Part shown: piece after piece, positions 14,701 to 29,700 of the stretch | How the letters are laid out: each line of letters starts with the position of its first letter | Numbering within the stretch: the stretch's first letter is position 1 | NCBI RefSeq assembly: GCF_900496995.4 | Contig: NC_044027.1 | Span: 9,262,743 to 9,326,742, forward strand | DNA from: Aquila chrysaetos chrysaetos | Lineage: Eukaryota; Chordata; Aves; Accipitriformes; Accipitridae | Reading direction: 5' to 3' | DNA length: 64,000 nucleotides | Program-made: the position numbers and the translations under genes | Notes under the pieces: generated by a model | What the model saw: only the letters and a program-made list of their open reading frames with translations | Told to the model about the DNA's origin: nothing | Database searches by the model: none

Positions 14701-17700
14701 TGCAGGTCCACACCAAGAGGATCTAGTCAGGCAACCGAGGGCTCCCGAGATCCTGCTCCCCTATCTGACACCCCTCCCCAGGATGCTTTCCATAGGTCTC
14801 CCAACTAGCCAGACAGCTCTCAGGTTGAAGAGGGAAGGGAACAAAATCTCTGCAAATTTCTGCAACACACTGCCAAAATAGTGACATCCAGAGGCTAACC
14901 CAGTGGCCTCTGACCTCATTAGAGGCAACAGAGAACTCATTAAGTGAAGTTTCTTGGAGGTAACCAGGGTCGTGCAAGGCATGGGAGCTTCTGAATCACA
15001 ACATGCTCTGGGAAGCAAAAAAGGAGCACAGTCATTCATTCAAATCAAGAGGGGTAAAAAATATCTAATCTCTTACCGGAGTCCACTGCCTGCACACGGA
15101 CTGGGGAGTCACAGCAGATTGTGAAGCCAAACCCATCACTTCCTCGAGGGATTGTAATCTGAAGAGAGACACCGGAGTCACCCTGCTAAGTGGGAAAGCA
15201 GCCGCTGTGTGTGATCAGTGAGCATCCCCCCTTTCACCCACACACTGCCCCACAGCCTTTGGAAATGCAGACACACAGCATTTCTAGAAGCAGTCACAGA
15301 GCCCAAAGGAACCGTCATGGTGAACACTGTCACTTCGTGAACCCCACAGACAACGGGTCTCTCTGCAACCAAAGGGGACTGGAAAGAGTGCTAAAAAGCA
15401 ATGCAAAAATCAAGCAACAGAGAGGAATGCCACAAAACGAGTGTTTATTGAACATACACAAGTCTCCACTCACAACACTTGCAAGTGTAAGGAAAGGTCT
15501 GATAAGCCATTAGAAAGGAAAAGCTGGCAGTCTGGCTCTGACACTGATTTCTAACACGGCTTCTCTAAGCAAGTCATTTAAATATTTCATTTCCAAATGG
15601 GTAATACAGAAATAGCAGCACTCCTCTACTCCAGAGGAAGCTGCAAGGATCAGCACACTCCTGTCTGCAAGGCATCTGTGCTGGAGCGGGCTCTGTATGC
15701 ATCACCCTATTAGCTGGGGTGAGTATGTTTTCTCTTGCTGAGTTTGGAGAGGATGGATGCTGTGTTGATTTAGGCTCATTTCTCCTCCTGATTCAAGAAG
15801 CACTGAGCTTATTAATAAAATGATAGTTATTTTTTGATGTTGGCTTCCAGCAGCAGCTCAGCATGTCAGTTCCTGTAAATACCTGATTATCCCCCAAGAC
15901 ATTTGTCAAGATCCTTGTTTTACTGACAAGGAAAAGAAAAGAAAAAATCCAACATCTGACCTGTATTATTTTGAGAACAAACAGAAGACAAGAAATTCAG
16001 CAGAAGCTGCCAAGGAGGGGAACTGGTTCCTCGCTCCTTTACCATGGGAGGGCAAACACAGCGAGAATTCATTGCTCTGCACCTCATCCCTGCTTGATTG
16101 CTCAGCATAAAATCAGGCTTCTAAAGAGAAACTGTCTTTCCTTGGCAGGACCGAAAGGTAGGTCCAGTCCCACTACACTGAGTATTTTACTGTCTGGAGT
16201 TTGTTGGATCCTCAAACAGGGGAGGAGGCTGCTTGTGGCTCTGCACCTTTGAACCAACTCACATTTCAAATATAAAGCACAGGGGATTCAAGTCCTGCAG
16301 AAGTGTTACCATTTGCACTTCAGGAGCCAGCCTAGCATCTCTCCCACCACGGAGACTCCACAAACACTTCCATCCCAAAGCTTCCCCTGCGCCAAGAGGT
16401 CTCCCACTCCTTCTCCCTGAGCTGGCTGGCTCTTGTCCACTGCCAAGGGATACACCTTCCCTGTGCCACTGAACAGCAGCTTCTCACTGCTGATGGTTCA
16501 CTTTCCTTGGCTCCCACCACCAGGGCCATTACAGGGAGCTGAACATCCATTTTTGCCACTGTGCACAGAACTAAGAAATATGAGCATCTGACATAAGCTG
16601 GAAGGTGGGTGGCAAGATGGTGAGAGACTCCAGCAACACAGAGGCTCACTGCGCCCATAACTTTGTCAAAAAATGCAGAAGAAATTGTCAAAATAGGGAA
16701 CTGAGGAGGTCTAAGACACAAATCACAGTCAGTTGTCACAAAGCAGAGCAGCATTCCTGCATGAGACAGCCACTATAGCCCTGACGAGAAATGGGCATTT
16801 TTAGTTAAGCTGGCTCTTTGTGCAATTCCCAATATACACTGTCCCCCACCACAGCTTTAGCATGACACAAAAGATCAGCACAGGAGTGCAGAGAAAAGCT
16901 GACAATAAGCTGGGAGCCCCAATCCAGACCATGGGGGGAAAATTATGTTCGAAAGTGCAGGAGACTGGGACCTGCGCAAGCAAAACCAGCACCCGCCATC
17001 ATGCACTGAGCGGGTCCAAGAGAACTTGCACCAGCTTTTACAGAGCACAGCAATCTACTTCTCATAAAGCAAGTCACCATTGACTGTAACAAGCTTCAAG
17101 CAACACTTTATTCCCAAATATTTTCACATTAAAACAATTTTGAAAAGAGATAGCAGCAGCCTGGCAGAGACTTAGCTGCCTGCTGTGCCTGCCTCTCCTC
17201 TAATGAGTGGTAAATTGAGACACCACCTCACAGCTTAGCGCTTTCATCGTCAGCATGCTACCCTCAAGTTACACAGTAAATGCTCCCCCTCCATTCCAAT
17301 TTACACACTGCAGCAACGGGCAGAGACCAGCTAGAGACACCTATCTGAGGATGCTTTCCTTACATTCACAATATTATCATTTACTAATGATAGCAAATCA
17401 ACACCCTAGAAACAGCACACACAGAGCCCAGAAATGGTAAGAAAGCCCACAAACACTCGTAAACTTAACCAAGACTTGCAGCAACGTGCACATACATGCT
17501 GGCACACAGATTTTTTTCCATGGGAGATACAGACCTGTCTGTATCTCCGCTCCGAGCACACCTTGCAGAGTCCATTGAAGCGGTTCATGGCTGGAAAACC
17601 CTAAACTCGCTGTTAGCCCATGAAAATCCAGTCCCCCGAAGCAGCCGTAAACCTGATCTCCTTGTATCACACGAGTGTGGAACAAACCACAGCCAAACTG

Positions 17701-20700
17701 GCATGACCGCCCATGGGAACCCAGCTCCAGAGAAGAATGGCAGGAAGCCACCTTTCACCTCCCCAGCCCCTGTCTGTGCTGTATGCCGCTTTACGATAAG
17801 CCAGAGGGCTTCCTGAAAGCCCTAACTGACAAGGAAGAGAGAGAGTTTTATATTAAAATTCCTGTCAACTATTTAGTATTCCCTAGTCCCTGCTCTGTTG
17901 ATGTGGCTTTTGTTCCCGTGGCATTCTTCAGCCGCACGGAGCACTTTGTTATTGCAATGTTCTCACAAACACTTTGAGGATGTTTAAGCGGCGTTTCACA
18001 GGCACCGGCTGTGCAAGCCTTATTTCATGAAAAAGACAGCTTGCACTCGTTACACTCATAAAGGATAAGAGAGACTTCTAAAAAAAAAAAAAAAAAAGAA
18101 AAAAAGAAAAAGCAGAGTTTGTTTTTGAAAGCACAGACCCAGAGGATATGCATGTCCCGATGCTTTGTGCTCACAGAGTCATGGAGGGGGAAGCAGAGGG
18201 GTCAATTGAATTGCACCCATAGTGTAATTTTGGAATTAAAGACAAAGAGAAACTCTTAACCCAGCCAGCAGCAGGGCACAAAGTAGGACTTGTTGAATCT
18301 CCACCGTGCAGCCTCGACTGCCAGCATTGCACAGCACAACCCCTTGGAGGTGGGGTTGCAATGGAGAAGAAAGCACTTTTCATACTCCTACATAGGGATG
18401 GAAAGAGAGGAAAGGCTCAAGGGAACCCAAATCCCGGGGCTCCCTTGCATGGCAGCTGGGGTGACAGGGCCAGGAGAGGCTGGGGAGGCAGCACGAGGAG
18501 TCCCAGCGCTCCCAGGGGACCCAGCAGCATGGTGGGGCTGCTCCCAGCGCATTGTCCCAGCCTGCTGCACCGCCAGGCTGGAGCTGGAAGGAGGATCAGT
18601 CTTCCTTCCCAGCCACCATCTTTCAAGTCAGTGGCGACTGCCGGAGAGGAAGGGAGGAGAGGGGCGCTGGCTTTGTTTGTCTTGCTCAATCCTATGCTTT
18701 AAAACAAATAACTGAAAATGCAGCTGAGGGAAGCAGCAAAGCGGAATTCGGCACAGATAAATCACGGGGCCGGCTAAGCCCAATTTCCGATGCAAGCCAT
18801 GTGTTTGTGTTCCCATTTCCCATCCTTGCCTTTCCAATAAATCACCGAGGCTCCACCATGGGCCTTTCCCTTCCCAGACCAAACGGTCCTGAAAGGAGGA
18901 GGGGAGCAGATGCACCCATCCACGGAGACACAGAGCTGGCCAGGGACTGATGCTGTGTGGCAGGCAGCCGGCCAGCCCTGTCCCCATTGCTCCCAGTCCC
19001 CACCCAGTCAATGGCTGGTGGTTTGCCTCAGTGGCAATATACTGGAAAAACAGGAGGTCCCTGTATGGCAATGGGGAGCAAGTGTGGGGTTACTATCCCC
19101 ATCACCCACCTCCACCAATTGGTGCTCGATCAGGATAACTAATTACCTATAAAACCCATGGTGTCAACAGGGAGACTGCCACAGCTCCCACCTCAGCATC
19201 ACCCTCACTGATAGTTTGTCCCTTGGCTTGTTTGAAACCCCTCCATGCAGGCTTTGCTGCCAGTCAGCTCCTGACCCCACGTCTTCGCACCCCTGGTGGG
19301 TCATAGCCCTGTCATACCTACCTTCAGCTGCTTCATGGTCGCAGCATCCTGGCTTTCCTGCACTGCACTCTGACTTCCCAGCATTGACTCTAAAAAATAA
19401 AAAAAAAAAGGGGAAAGGCCATATCAGCCCAACAGTACATGTCTCCTGACAATCCCTTTCTTTCCACATGGCATCTACACACTATATATAAGATCTTTAC
19501 ATGTCATTGGCACTTCTCCTCCAGGCTGGGGCAGCCCTGCATGGCAGCAGCTGTGGGGTGGTTGCACATCTGGGACAGGCACTGCTGTCTCCCCCTACTC
19601 TGTGCCAGCCTGTCCTCCTCCACACAACCTGGCAGCACAGCAAGACCAAGGCAGGAGAAAAAGCTCCCCACCATCCTGCACAGACCCCAGAAGCCAAACA
19701 GAGTCCAGCCATGGAATTCAGCCCCAAGTCCGAGAGGCAGGAATCAGCATGATGAAAGGCCAAGCAAGAGGGAGAGATGTAGCTGCAATGTTGGGGTACC
19801 CACAGAGCCCCAGACAGCCACAGGTAAGCAGGAGCAAGGGTTGAAGGGGAGAGCTTGGTGCCTGTGCAGAGCCTGATGAACCAGCCAGGATCTCCCCCAC
19901 ACTGGTCTTTAGGGATCCTGGTGCTCACTGAGCATCACAGGGCTGAGGAGTGCTCACAGGGGCATAGGGTGCCATGGGGCTGGGGGCTGCTCCATGCCAG
20001 CACAGGGACAGTCACGAGGTTGACTCCTCTTCCAAACCTTGCCAACACTCCCTGGGACATCCCAGTGGGGAGACATACCTCTGCTCTGCTTCAGCCACTG
20101 TGTGGCCACCTTCAGGTGCTTGGTCCTGCCCAGGTCCTCCCCGAGGAGATAGTACCAGCCACTGATCTCCTGGGTGGGAGGAAAGAAGCTATCAATGCAG
20201 GAGCAGATACTCACCCCCATTTAACTCAGTCTGGTTGCCCATAGCCCTAGAGGGGTCCCATTGCAGGAGCTGCCCCAGGCCAGTACACAGAGGCCACCCA
20301 GACTTGCTTGCACACAGAGGCGCAGCCCGGAGTCCTTTTCTTAGGATACAGAAAGTTAAAATTCCATCCCACCTGCAAGGAGGGACCAAGCATCACTGAA
20401 GTAACAAGCTTCTAGTTTTTTAGAGGGAGACAATGTGCAGAAAAACAGCCAGTCTCCAGTAAAACTGTCCATATCGTGTTTGCAGCAGCCAGTAGTCTTG
20501 CAGGGAGAACACAGCTCCAGCCTTATCACCAGAGGAGGATGCCCAAACCAGCCCTCAGCAGTGCTGGGTGCTCCACAGTTGGGCTCCCTTTGCCCCTGTC
20601 CCATACCCATGTGCCCAGGGCAGCCAAGAGGACAGAGCTGACCTTGGCAATCCCTCGCCTCTCTTCCAGGAAGCTGCTGCTGGCTCCCATTGCTCCCTGG

Positions 20701-23700
20701 GCAGCTGGCAGAAGCTGGAGGGACCAACCATCCTGGACCAAGCCCAGGAGTCAGCTGGGGTTGCAGGAACCATGCAGAGGCCAGAGAAAGGGGCCCATTT
20801 TAAAATGTTTTAAATGTTTTAAATCCACAATGAGGCAACTGAGGAAGGGGGGGGATATACAGCAGCATCATGCGGCACCCAGGTGACAGGGCCAGCTCAT
20901 CTCAGGCCCTACTGAGGTCCCAGGAGGACCACATGCCCCCAGCATCCTCCTCCCATCCCTGCAAGAGTAGGATGCTGTGTGTGGGTGCTATACACATGAA
21001 CGCTCCATCCTCTCTGCACACAATGACACTTTGTGAAATTCACTACCAAAATATGAGAAGGAAGGGACATCTCTGGGGAGGTCAGAGCAGAGGCCCCTCC
21101 GGGAGAGCTGCAGTTTAGAGCTGCTCTGCCTAATTATCTTCACTGTTATAAAAAAGCTGCATCTCACTTGTCCAAATTTCAGAGAAGACCATGCTCAAGC
21201 TACCTCTTACCCTCTTTCTCAGGCCATTGCCACAAATAGCTCCTTTTTAACCTCTTGCTGGGAAGTAAATTTCCACACCTCACGTGATGTATTAACACTT
21301 TCATGAAACGCTTCCAGCTTGCTGAGATACTCTGATGTACCGAGGGCATGACTAGGGCTGTCCAGGGATGAAATCCCTAACCGCTGGCAGCTAGAATGAA
21401 ACATTTCCGTGTTTTAGTGGGTCAGCAGGAGTCATTTGCAGCAGTAGCCTTGCAGGCTTCTTTAGGAAGGCAAACCCAGCTGAAGTGAAAGCTGTATTAC
21501 CAAGCAGCAGCCAGGCTGGGGCAGCAGTACTGTGACCAAATCCGCAGCAGTGGGTTCATGGATTCTGGCACAGAGACAGCCTGGCAGCACTGCTGCCTGC
21601 AGGAACAGCCCGAGACCTCTGCATTTGCCCTCTGCCCACCACCACCTCAGCTGGTGAAGCCCTGGCTGCTGAGCGCAGGGAATCAGGCAGACTCCTCCTC
21701 GAAGGAGTGGGTCCCCACCATCGCACCCACTCAGCCACCACATGTCAGATGCGACACATGCCAGGCTAAGTGAGGCTGGCCCCATCTCCCGTCCCCCAGG
21801 CAGCCTTGCTGTGAGCAGGGCAGGCAGCACTCACTGGGGCCACCTCTCTGCACCCCCAATTGCTGCTACTCTCTGTGTCCCTGCAGAAGAGAGTGACAAT
21901 CCCCTGTCCTAGGATCCCTCCTCCAACAGCCTCCACGTCCCTGCCTCCAGCAATCACACCAACATCAGTTTCACAGTGGCCATCCATACTGCGAATGGGA
22001 CCAGGGAACTCCCTGGGCACCTTCAGAGCATCTTTGTCCCACAGTGGGAGAAGCCTGCTCCTGCCCCAAGGGCACACTACATCCACCCACCGACCTGAGA
22101 GAGTCAGGCCCCAGTCCCACGCGCTGCGCTCCAGTATGGAGGTACCTTGTCCAGGGTCAGGAGGGACTTCACACCAAAGCTCATGCAGCCAATCAGTTTG
22201 CTCTGTCTGCAGGAGAGCCAGAGACTGTCAGCATACGCTTATTGAAAACTCCCCAGGGACAAGCTCCCCACATGCACCCCTTTGCAGGGACCCCACAAAC
22301 ATCCCTGCCCATGCCAGGAGCCAGGCAGTGCCCAAGACCATGCCTCCCTCTCCATGCTTTGAGCAAGCATGGCATAACCACACGCCTCAGCTGCAGCAGG
22401 GGCAAAGAGAAGCTGGGCTGAAGCATCCTGGTCACCTCCAGCCTACCTGATGCTGGCAGGAGCTTGGCCAAGGAGTCAGATGCCACTTGCCTGAGCAGGC
22501 AGCACAGCCTGTGCGGTGCCAGACCCCTTGCTGCTGGGCTTTCCTCCTCACTGCACTGCCCCCAGAGGTAGGGAAGGTCCCCAGTCCAGGGCCAGGCTCC
22601 AGCCCCACTTGGCTTTAGCCAGCAGTGCAGGCGTGAGTAGCTGCAGGAGTTTTAAATGCTGGTCCAGCTGATTGCTACCATGCAGCAGCAATGCCAACAA
22701 GAGAGCAGCAAGGGCAGGATTTCTTCTCCGCCAGCCTGCACACAGCATGGTGCTCATCAGCACGGGCTGCCTATGAGAATGACCCCGGCCAGGGCATCCG
22801 GCCAGCAGGTTCCAGCCCCGCTGCTCAGCTCCCCCCACTTCACCAACCCACAGCCTTCATGCAGGGCAGCCCTGATGTCAGGGCCAGCCCTTGGGTCCCG
22901 GGGCACTGGAGAAGCTCACGTGAGGTGGCCAGAGCAGATGACAGGTTCTCTGCCATGCCAGCCACATTTGAAAGAAACTGTGGCTTTGAAAGAAAAATGG
23001 CAGGCTGGCAGCCCCTTACCTGGAATTTCTCTCTCGGTTCCAGACTGTGACCAGGAGACGTTTCTGCTCATGCTCCTCTTGCACCAGGCTGTAACAAGCA
23101 GAGGGACAGCCCGTGAGCACCGACCTTCCCCAGGACTGCTCGGCAAGGGCTGCCCTCGCAGCCGGGGACCCCTCACCCTCCTCAGAGCCAGGTCTTCTTC
23201 TCCATTCTCTGCACAGAGCACTGCAGCATCACCCCAAACGGTAACCTCCTCAAACGAGCCACTGTTGCACTAATTCATTTGTCCCTGACAGACAATTGCA
23301 AAAGGACGTGACCTCTCCTGGGCAGGCACTGGGGACACCGCTCAGGTGGTTTAAGGGGAAAAATAATCTTGCAGAAAGACACATATCCAACAACAAAGGG
23401 TAAATGCAAGGAACAAGCCACATTTCATGCTCTGAAACAACCATCCTGTGCCAGATTAAATCCTGCATGGGGACAGAGGTCTGACAGACTGGTTAGCTAG
23501 CAATGACAAGCTCTACTGAAACACAAGCCATACAGACCCTTTCCCATGCAGAGACATGCTGTAGCTATAGGAAATCCTTTTACCTTCCTCATTCATACCA
23601 ATGCCCATACTACTGCAGGCATAAGGTCTAGGAAATGGAGTGTGTTTGCCCAATTCCTGCCCAGCAAGAAAGTCCAACCGTGCGGGAGTGCCACTGCTAT

Positions 23701-26700
23701 GCTGTGTGCTGACAGCTTTGTGAGCCTCCGCAGAGCTCTGCCCAAAAGTTCAAGGCATTTCAGCTATAAAAAACAGCAGAATAATGTCTGTCACTCCTCA
23801 TCTCAGCAGTAGACCTGCTCATGCATGACATGTTTATTATAGATCATAATGCAAAAGCAAACATGGGGTCTTGGCTTTGAGGGTGTACCCCGGGACAGCA
23901 GCCACGTGGGTCCCCCACTGCTCAGTGTGAACACAGTGCTGATGGATGGGTCAGAACTACCTCTGCCCTGTCATACTCACAAAAGAAAGTGCTCATGGAA
24001 GACAGGATTTTTGCTGTCTGGCACAGTCTTCGTCTTTTGCCTGCATTTCCAGTCAGCATCTGGCACGATCGACATCTTTACAGAGGAAAACAAGCAGCAT
24101 GTTAGCACTCTCAAAGCAAGCACTGGCACACAGCTGCCAGCTCTGCTGTTGCAGTGGCAGGTGACCAGCACAGCCACTTTTATGGATGGCTAAGCCTCAA
24201 AGATCCAGCTGAGCCTGCGCTAATGGGTGGTTTAGATCACTTTACACTATGCATGTCAAATTGTGTTACAAAATTCCTCGGGGCAGGGGAGGGAAGGAAA
24301 AAGCAGAAAAATTGAGGACTGATGTACACAAATGTTGCTGGCTGGTCTCTGACTTGCAGCCCCCTTGCAGGGGAGATGCTTCCTGCACTGTGCACACCAC
24401 AGTGGGAGCAGCCTGCCAAGGTGCCTTCCAGGAGAGCCTGGAGCCACACTGTGCTGGCCAAACACTTATCCCCACCAGTCCTTGGGCACCCAGTGGGATG
24501 TTCTTGCAATGAATGGTTGACACAGCCCTTAGCAGGGTCCTGTCCTCTGCTTTTCTGGGTCCAAGCAGACACCATGCCAACAAAACCCATGAGCCCTCCA
24601 GTGCCAGGCAAGAGACCAGCCACCTCCCTGCGTGCTGTGGATGCTCGGCCAGAGCAGGACAGAGGAGGAAAGGGAAGGGACAGGCAGCCCAGAGCATGCT
24701 TGGAAAGCCACCCCCAAAATCCCAAGAAACCATGAAGCTCCCCCAAGCAAAGCCCCAGGAGAACCCACCTTCACATAGGAGTCGCATGTCCGGTACTCCT
24801 TTCCCATCAGACCTTTTGCTTCCATGACTGGAAAGGAAACGAAATGGTCATGCCCCAAAGCAGCAGGGAAGGTATCTTCCTATGCCGCAGTGCTCTACTC
24901 CACGTGGTGCTCCCTCCTCGTGGGGCCGAACCCATCTCCTACCTCAACAGGATCCTATGCACACCTCCCCAGCAGCCGGGTCTCACTGGGCACCCAAAAA
25001 GAGGGGTTATTGTATGTTTTCTTTAATATACCCATGCTATAAATACAAGTGTCTGTGGGTGAGGTTGGCGGCAGATGCAGTTCAGCATCCGGATAGAAAA
25101 TTGCATTTCATTTGCCTGACTTCACACAGCTCTGGGCTCCCTGCCCCAAAGCCAAATGTATCATCAAGTTAAATATCAATGGCTGCATCCTGATGGCAGC
25201 CCTGCCAGCAGGGACTCAGCATTGCACTGCTGCCGACAGTTGGGAACCCTGTGCTCCCCAGTCGTGCGGCTGGAGGCAATAGTTGTGCAGCAGAGCCTGG
25301 GTAGCCCAGGACAGGCTGTCAGAACAAGGCTAAGCTCCCTCCTAACAAGCCCAGCAAGGCAGCAATGACTTTGCCTTTGTCAGAGACAGATACGTGCTCC
25401 TAATAAACATGGTCAGCCCAACAGAAACCCCAGTGCACAAGGGGAAAGGGGTTCTGTAAGACCCTCTGGTGTTTCACAAAGCAGTTTGCAAGGTTACTCC
25501 AGGACAGGCTGCACCAAGAGCTTCCTCCTCCAGCCATACCTGCTTTGGGTTTAAAGACTTTGGGGTGGAGATTGAAAAAGTAAAAGGGATCACCCCACAT
25601 CACCCAGCCTTCTCCGGCCCACATTGAGTACCCTGAGCATCCAGCATGTGCAGAGGGATGTCGGGTCCCAGACCTTGAGCTTCCTTTGCCTCTTTGCTGG
25701 ACCATTTCCCTCTTCCCAGACCCCTTTTGGCTGCATCAGAATGAGACAGTGACTCGCGCCCAGCTCACACTGGGGCTGTTCCAGATGGAGGGATTTGGAG
25801 TAAAGCCTGTGCCAGACCCTCAGAACCACAGAGAGCTTGAAGGGAGAGGAAAAAAAAAAACCCACCACCACATTTTCCTGCTGTTGTTTCTTTACAAAGC
25901 TTTCCTGCACAGCCAGAAAAGGGCAGCAAGCTCTCGTGGCTGCTGAGTGGAAAAGAACAGGGGTGGCACGTGGCTCAACTGGTCCCCACAGCCTCACCAG
26001 GCTCAGGCAATCCTCTGCCCCCATTTCATTACAACCAGGCAGGGGTGGGGCTGGGCTGTAAGGTGGGATGTTGCTCAAGAGGAAGTCTTTTCTATCCCTC
26101 TCGCCCTACTGCACAGGTCTCTGGGATGGGGGTGCTTTCTCCCCCAAAGGGTAGCCACCCCCAAGAGCTCTGGGAGTCCAGGGCCTTGTTTTCCTTTCAC
26201 CCTACAGAGCCCAAATCCTGCTCTTTTCACAGGGAGGGAATTTTTACTCTGACCATTTCAAACTCCTGACTTTTTTCCTTGATTCTTTAACCATTTACTT
26301 ATCATGAAGCCCTGATGAGCCCCTGGTAGAAAGAGCTCTGTGCCAGGAGACCGGGACACACACACCCTTCACTGCAGAAGCAATCTTAAGGGGCCTCCCA
26401 AGTGCCTCCAGACAGGTTTTTCCTAAAGAAGAGTTAGTTTTGACATCCTCATTGGCCTTTCTAATGAACACCATTAAAGCTGCAGTGGCACAGTTCCCTG
26501 GGACCTGCCTCGTGGCTGCGATGGAGACAGTTTCCCAGATGATGCATTGCTCTCCTGCACTGGTACCCAGCAGCAGTGGTCAAGTCTGAGTCCCCAGAGA
26601 AAGAAAAGCATCTCTTGTCCCCAGTGGGACATGCCATGGCTTAAGGGACAGCAACCCCAGCCTGGAACAGGTGAAATACTTTTGTTGAAGAAATATTGCT

Positions 26701-29700
26701 GGTGTTAAAAAAAAGGCAGCATTTGGAGGTAATGGAACCATTTGGAAATTGTGGCAAATCTGGCAAACAGTTTTGACCAATGTAAAAGAAATTTCAGAGG
26801 AGATAAAGCATTTCAGATTTTCTTTTTCAAATTATATTTGCCTTTTTTCTCTTCACAGGGAGTTAAAGAAAAAAAATCTATACAAGTGGACACAAAACAC
26901 ACCGTGGTCACCCGGAAGTTCTGGTTTGGCCTTTAAATCAAAGAGCTCCCAGTCATATTGCTCTACCACAGAGTTGTTCCCGACAGTTGCCACAAATCTC
27001 CAAAGAGCTTGAAGAAAAGGCATAGAAGTGCTGTCCCCATCACTAGCCCATGATAGCTCTGGGGCCACCTCGCCATACACTCCAGAGAGATACTCACTGT
27101 GCAGCACCAGGATCCGGCCTTGCACCTCGATGGACAGCTTCAGCTGGCCTAGAGGAAAGGAGAGGAGAGAGTGAAGGAGGCAGGGATCGCCCAGCACCCC
27201 TGGCACTTGGCAGCACAGGGACCCCGTGGCTCTGAGGCTTGCATGGGGCCAAACCCATCCTGCTTCCCCATCCCTGGGCACGGGGGCATTGCTCAGGGAG
27301 CCAGGGAAAAGAGGTGGGAGGAAACATCTGCTACCAAGAAAGTCACAGAATCATAGAATCGTTTAGGTTGGAAAAGACCTTTAAGATCACCAAGTCCAAC
27401 TGTTAACCCAACACTGCCACGTCCACCACTAAACCATGGCCCTAAGCACCACATCTACACGTCTTTTAAACACCTCCAGGGAGGGTGACTCAACCACTTC
27501 CCTGGGCAGCCTGTTCCAATGCTTGGCAGCCCTTTCAATGAAGGAATTTTTCCTCATATCCAATCTAAACCTCCCCTGGTGCAACTTGAGGACATTTCCT
27601 CTTGTCCTATCGCTTGTTACTTGGGAGAAGAGACTGACCCCCACCTTGCTACAACCTCCTTTCAGGTAGTTGTAGAGAGCAATAAGGTCTCCCCTCAGCC
27701 TCCTTTTCTCTAGACTAAACAACCCCAGTTCCCTCAGCTGCTTCTCATAAGATTTGTTCTCTAGACCCTTCACCAGCTTCATTGCCCTTTTTTGGACATG
27801 CTCCAGCACCGCAATGCCTTTGTTGTAGTCTTTCAGTATTTGAGGTGCAGCCTCACCAGTGCCGAGTATGGGGGGCAATCACTGCCCTAGTCCTGCTGGC
27901 CACACAATTTCTGATATAAGCCAGGATGCTATTGGCCTTCTTGGCCACCTGGGCACACTGCTGGCTCATCTTCAGCTGGCTGTTGACCAACACTCCCAGG
28001 TCATTTTCCACCGGGCAGCTTTGCAGCCACTCTTCCCCAAGCCTATAGCATTGCATGGGGTTGTCGTAACCCAAGTGCAGGACCCGGCACTGAGCATTTT
28101 TGAACTTCATACAGTTGGCCTTGGCCCATCGATCCAGCCTGTCCAGATCCCTCTGTAGAGCCTTCTTACCCTCCAGCAGATCAACACTCCTGCCCAACTT
28201 GGTGTCGTCTGCAAACTTACTGAGGATGCACTTGATCCCCTCGTCCAGACTATTGATAAAGATATTAAACAGAACTGGCCCCAATACAGAGCCCTGGGGA
28301 ACACCACTTGTGACTGGCCGCCAACTGGATTTAATTCCATTCACCACCACTCTGGGCTTGACCATCCAGCCAGTGTTTCACCCAGCAAAGAGTACACCCA
28401 TCCAAGCCATGAGCAGCCAGTTTCTCCAGGTGAATGCTGTAGGAAACAGTGTCAAAGTCTTTATTAAAGTCTAGGTAGACAATATCCACAGCCTATCCCT
28501 CATGGGGAAAGATGGGTGTTGAAATATGGGGGCTTCATTCTGCTTCCCGTCCCTGTCTTCCAGCTCAGGGGGCTGGGTAACCTGAGGACAACGGGTCTTA
28601 CTATTAAAGACTGAAGCAAAGAAGGCATTAAGTACCTCAGCCTTTTCCTCATCCTTTGTCACTATGTTGCCCCCACACCCAAGAAAGGATGGAGATTCTC
28701 CTTAGCCCTCCTTTTATTGCTGATGTATTTATAGAAACAGTTTTTATTGTCTTTTACGGCAGTAGCCAGATTAAGTCCTAGCTGGGCTTTGGCCCTTCTA
28801 ATTTTCTCCCTGCATAACCTCACAATGTCCTTGTAGTCCTCCTGAGTTGCCTGCCCCTTCTTCCAAAAGTCATAAACTCTCCTTTTTTTCCTGAGTTCCA
28901 GCCAAAGCTCTCTGTTCACCCAGGCCGGTCTTCTTCCCCGCTGGCTCATCTTTCAGCACATGGGGACAGCCTGCTCCTGCGCCTTTGAGATTTCCTTCTT
29001 GAAGAATGTCCAGCCTTCCTGGACTCCTTTACCCTTCAGAACTGCCTCCCAAGGGACTCTGGCAACCAGTCTCCTAAACAGGCTAAAGTCCACCCTCTGG
29101 AAGTCCAAGGTGGCAGTTCTGCTGAACCCCCTCCTTACTTCTCTGAGAATCAAATACTCTATCTTTTCACGATTGCTGTGCCCAAGACAGCCTACAACCA
29201 TCTCATCACCCACAAGTCCTGGTCTGTTCACAAACAACAGGTCCAGTCAGGCACCATCCCTAGTTGGTTCTCTCACCAGCTGTGTCAGGAAGTTCTCTTC
29301 CACACACTCCAGGAACCTCCTAGACTGTTTCCTCTCCACTGTATTGTATTTCCAACAGACATCTGGGAAGTTGAAGTCCCCCACGAGAAAAAGGGCTAGC
29401 GATTGTGAGACTTCTCCCAGCTGCTTATAAAATATTTCATCTGCCTCTTCATCCTGGTTGGGTGGTCTATAACAGTCCCACCATGATATCTGCCTTGTTG
29501 GCCTTCCCCTGATTCTTACCCATAAACACTCAACCCTACCGTCACCATCATTAAGCTCTAGACAATCAAAACACTCCCTAACATACAGGGCTAGCCCACC
29601 ACCTCTCCTTCCTTGCCTATCCCTTCTGAAGAGATTATAGCCATCCATGGCAGCACACTCCAGTTGTGTGAGTCATCCCATCATGTTTCTGTGATGGCAA

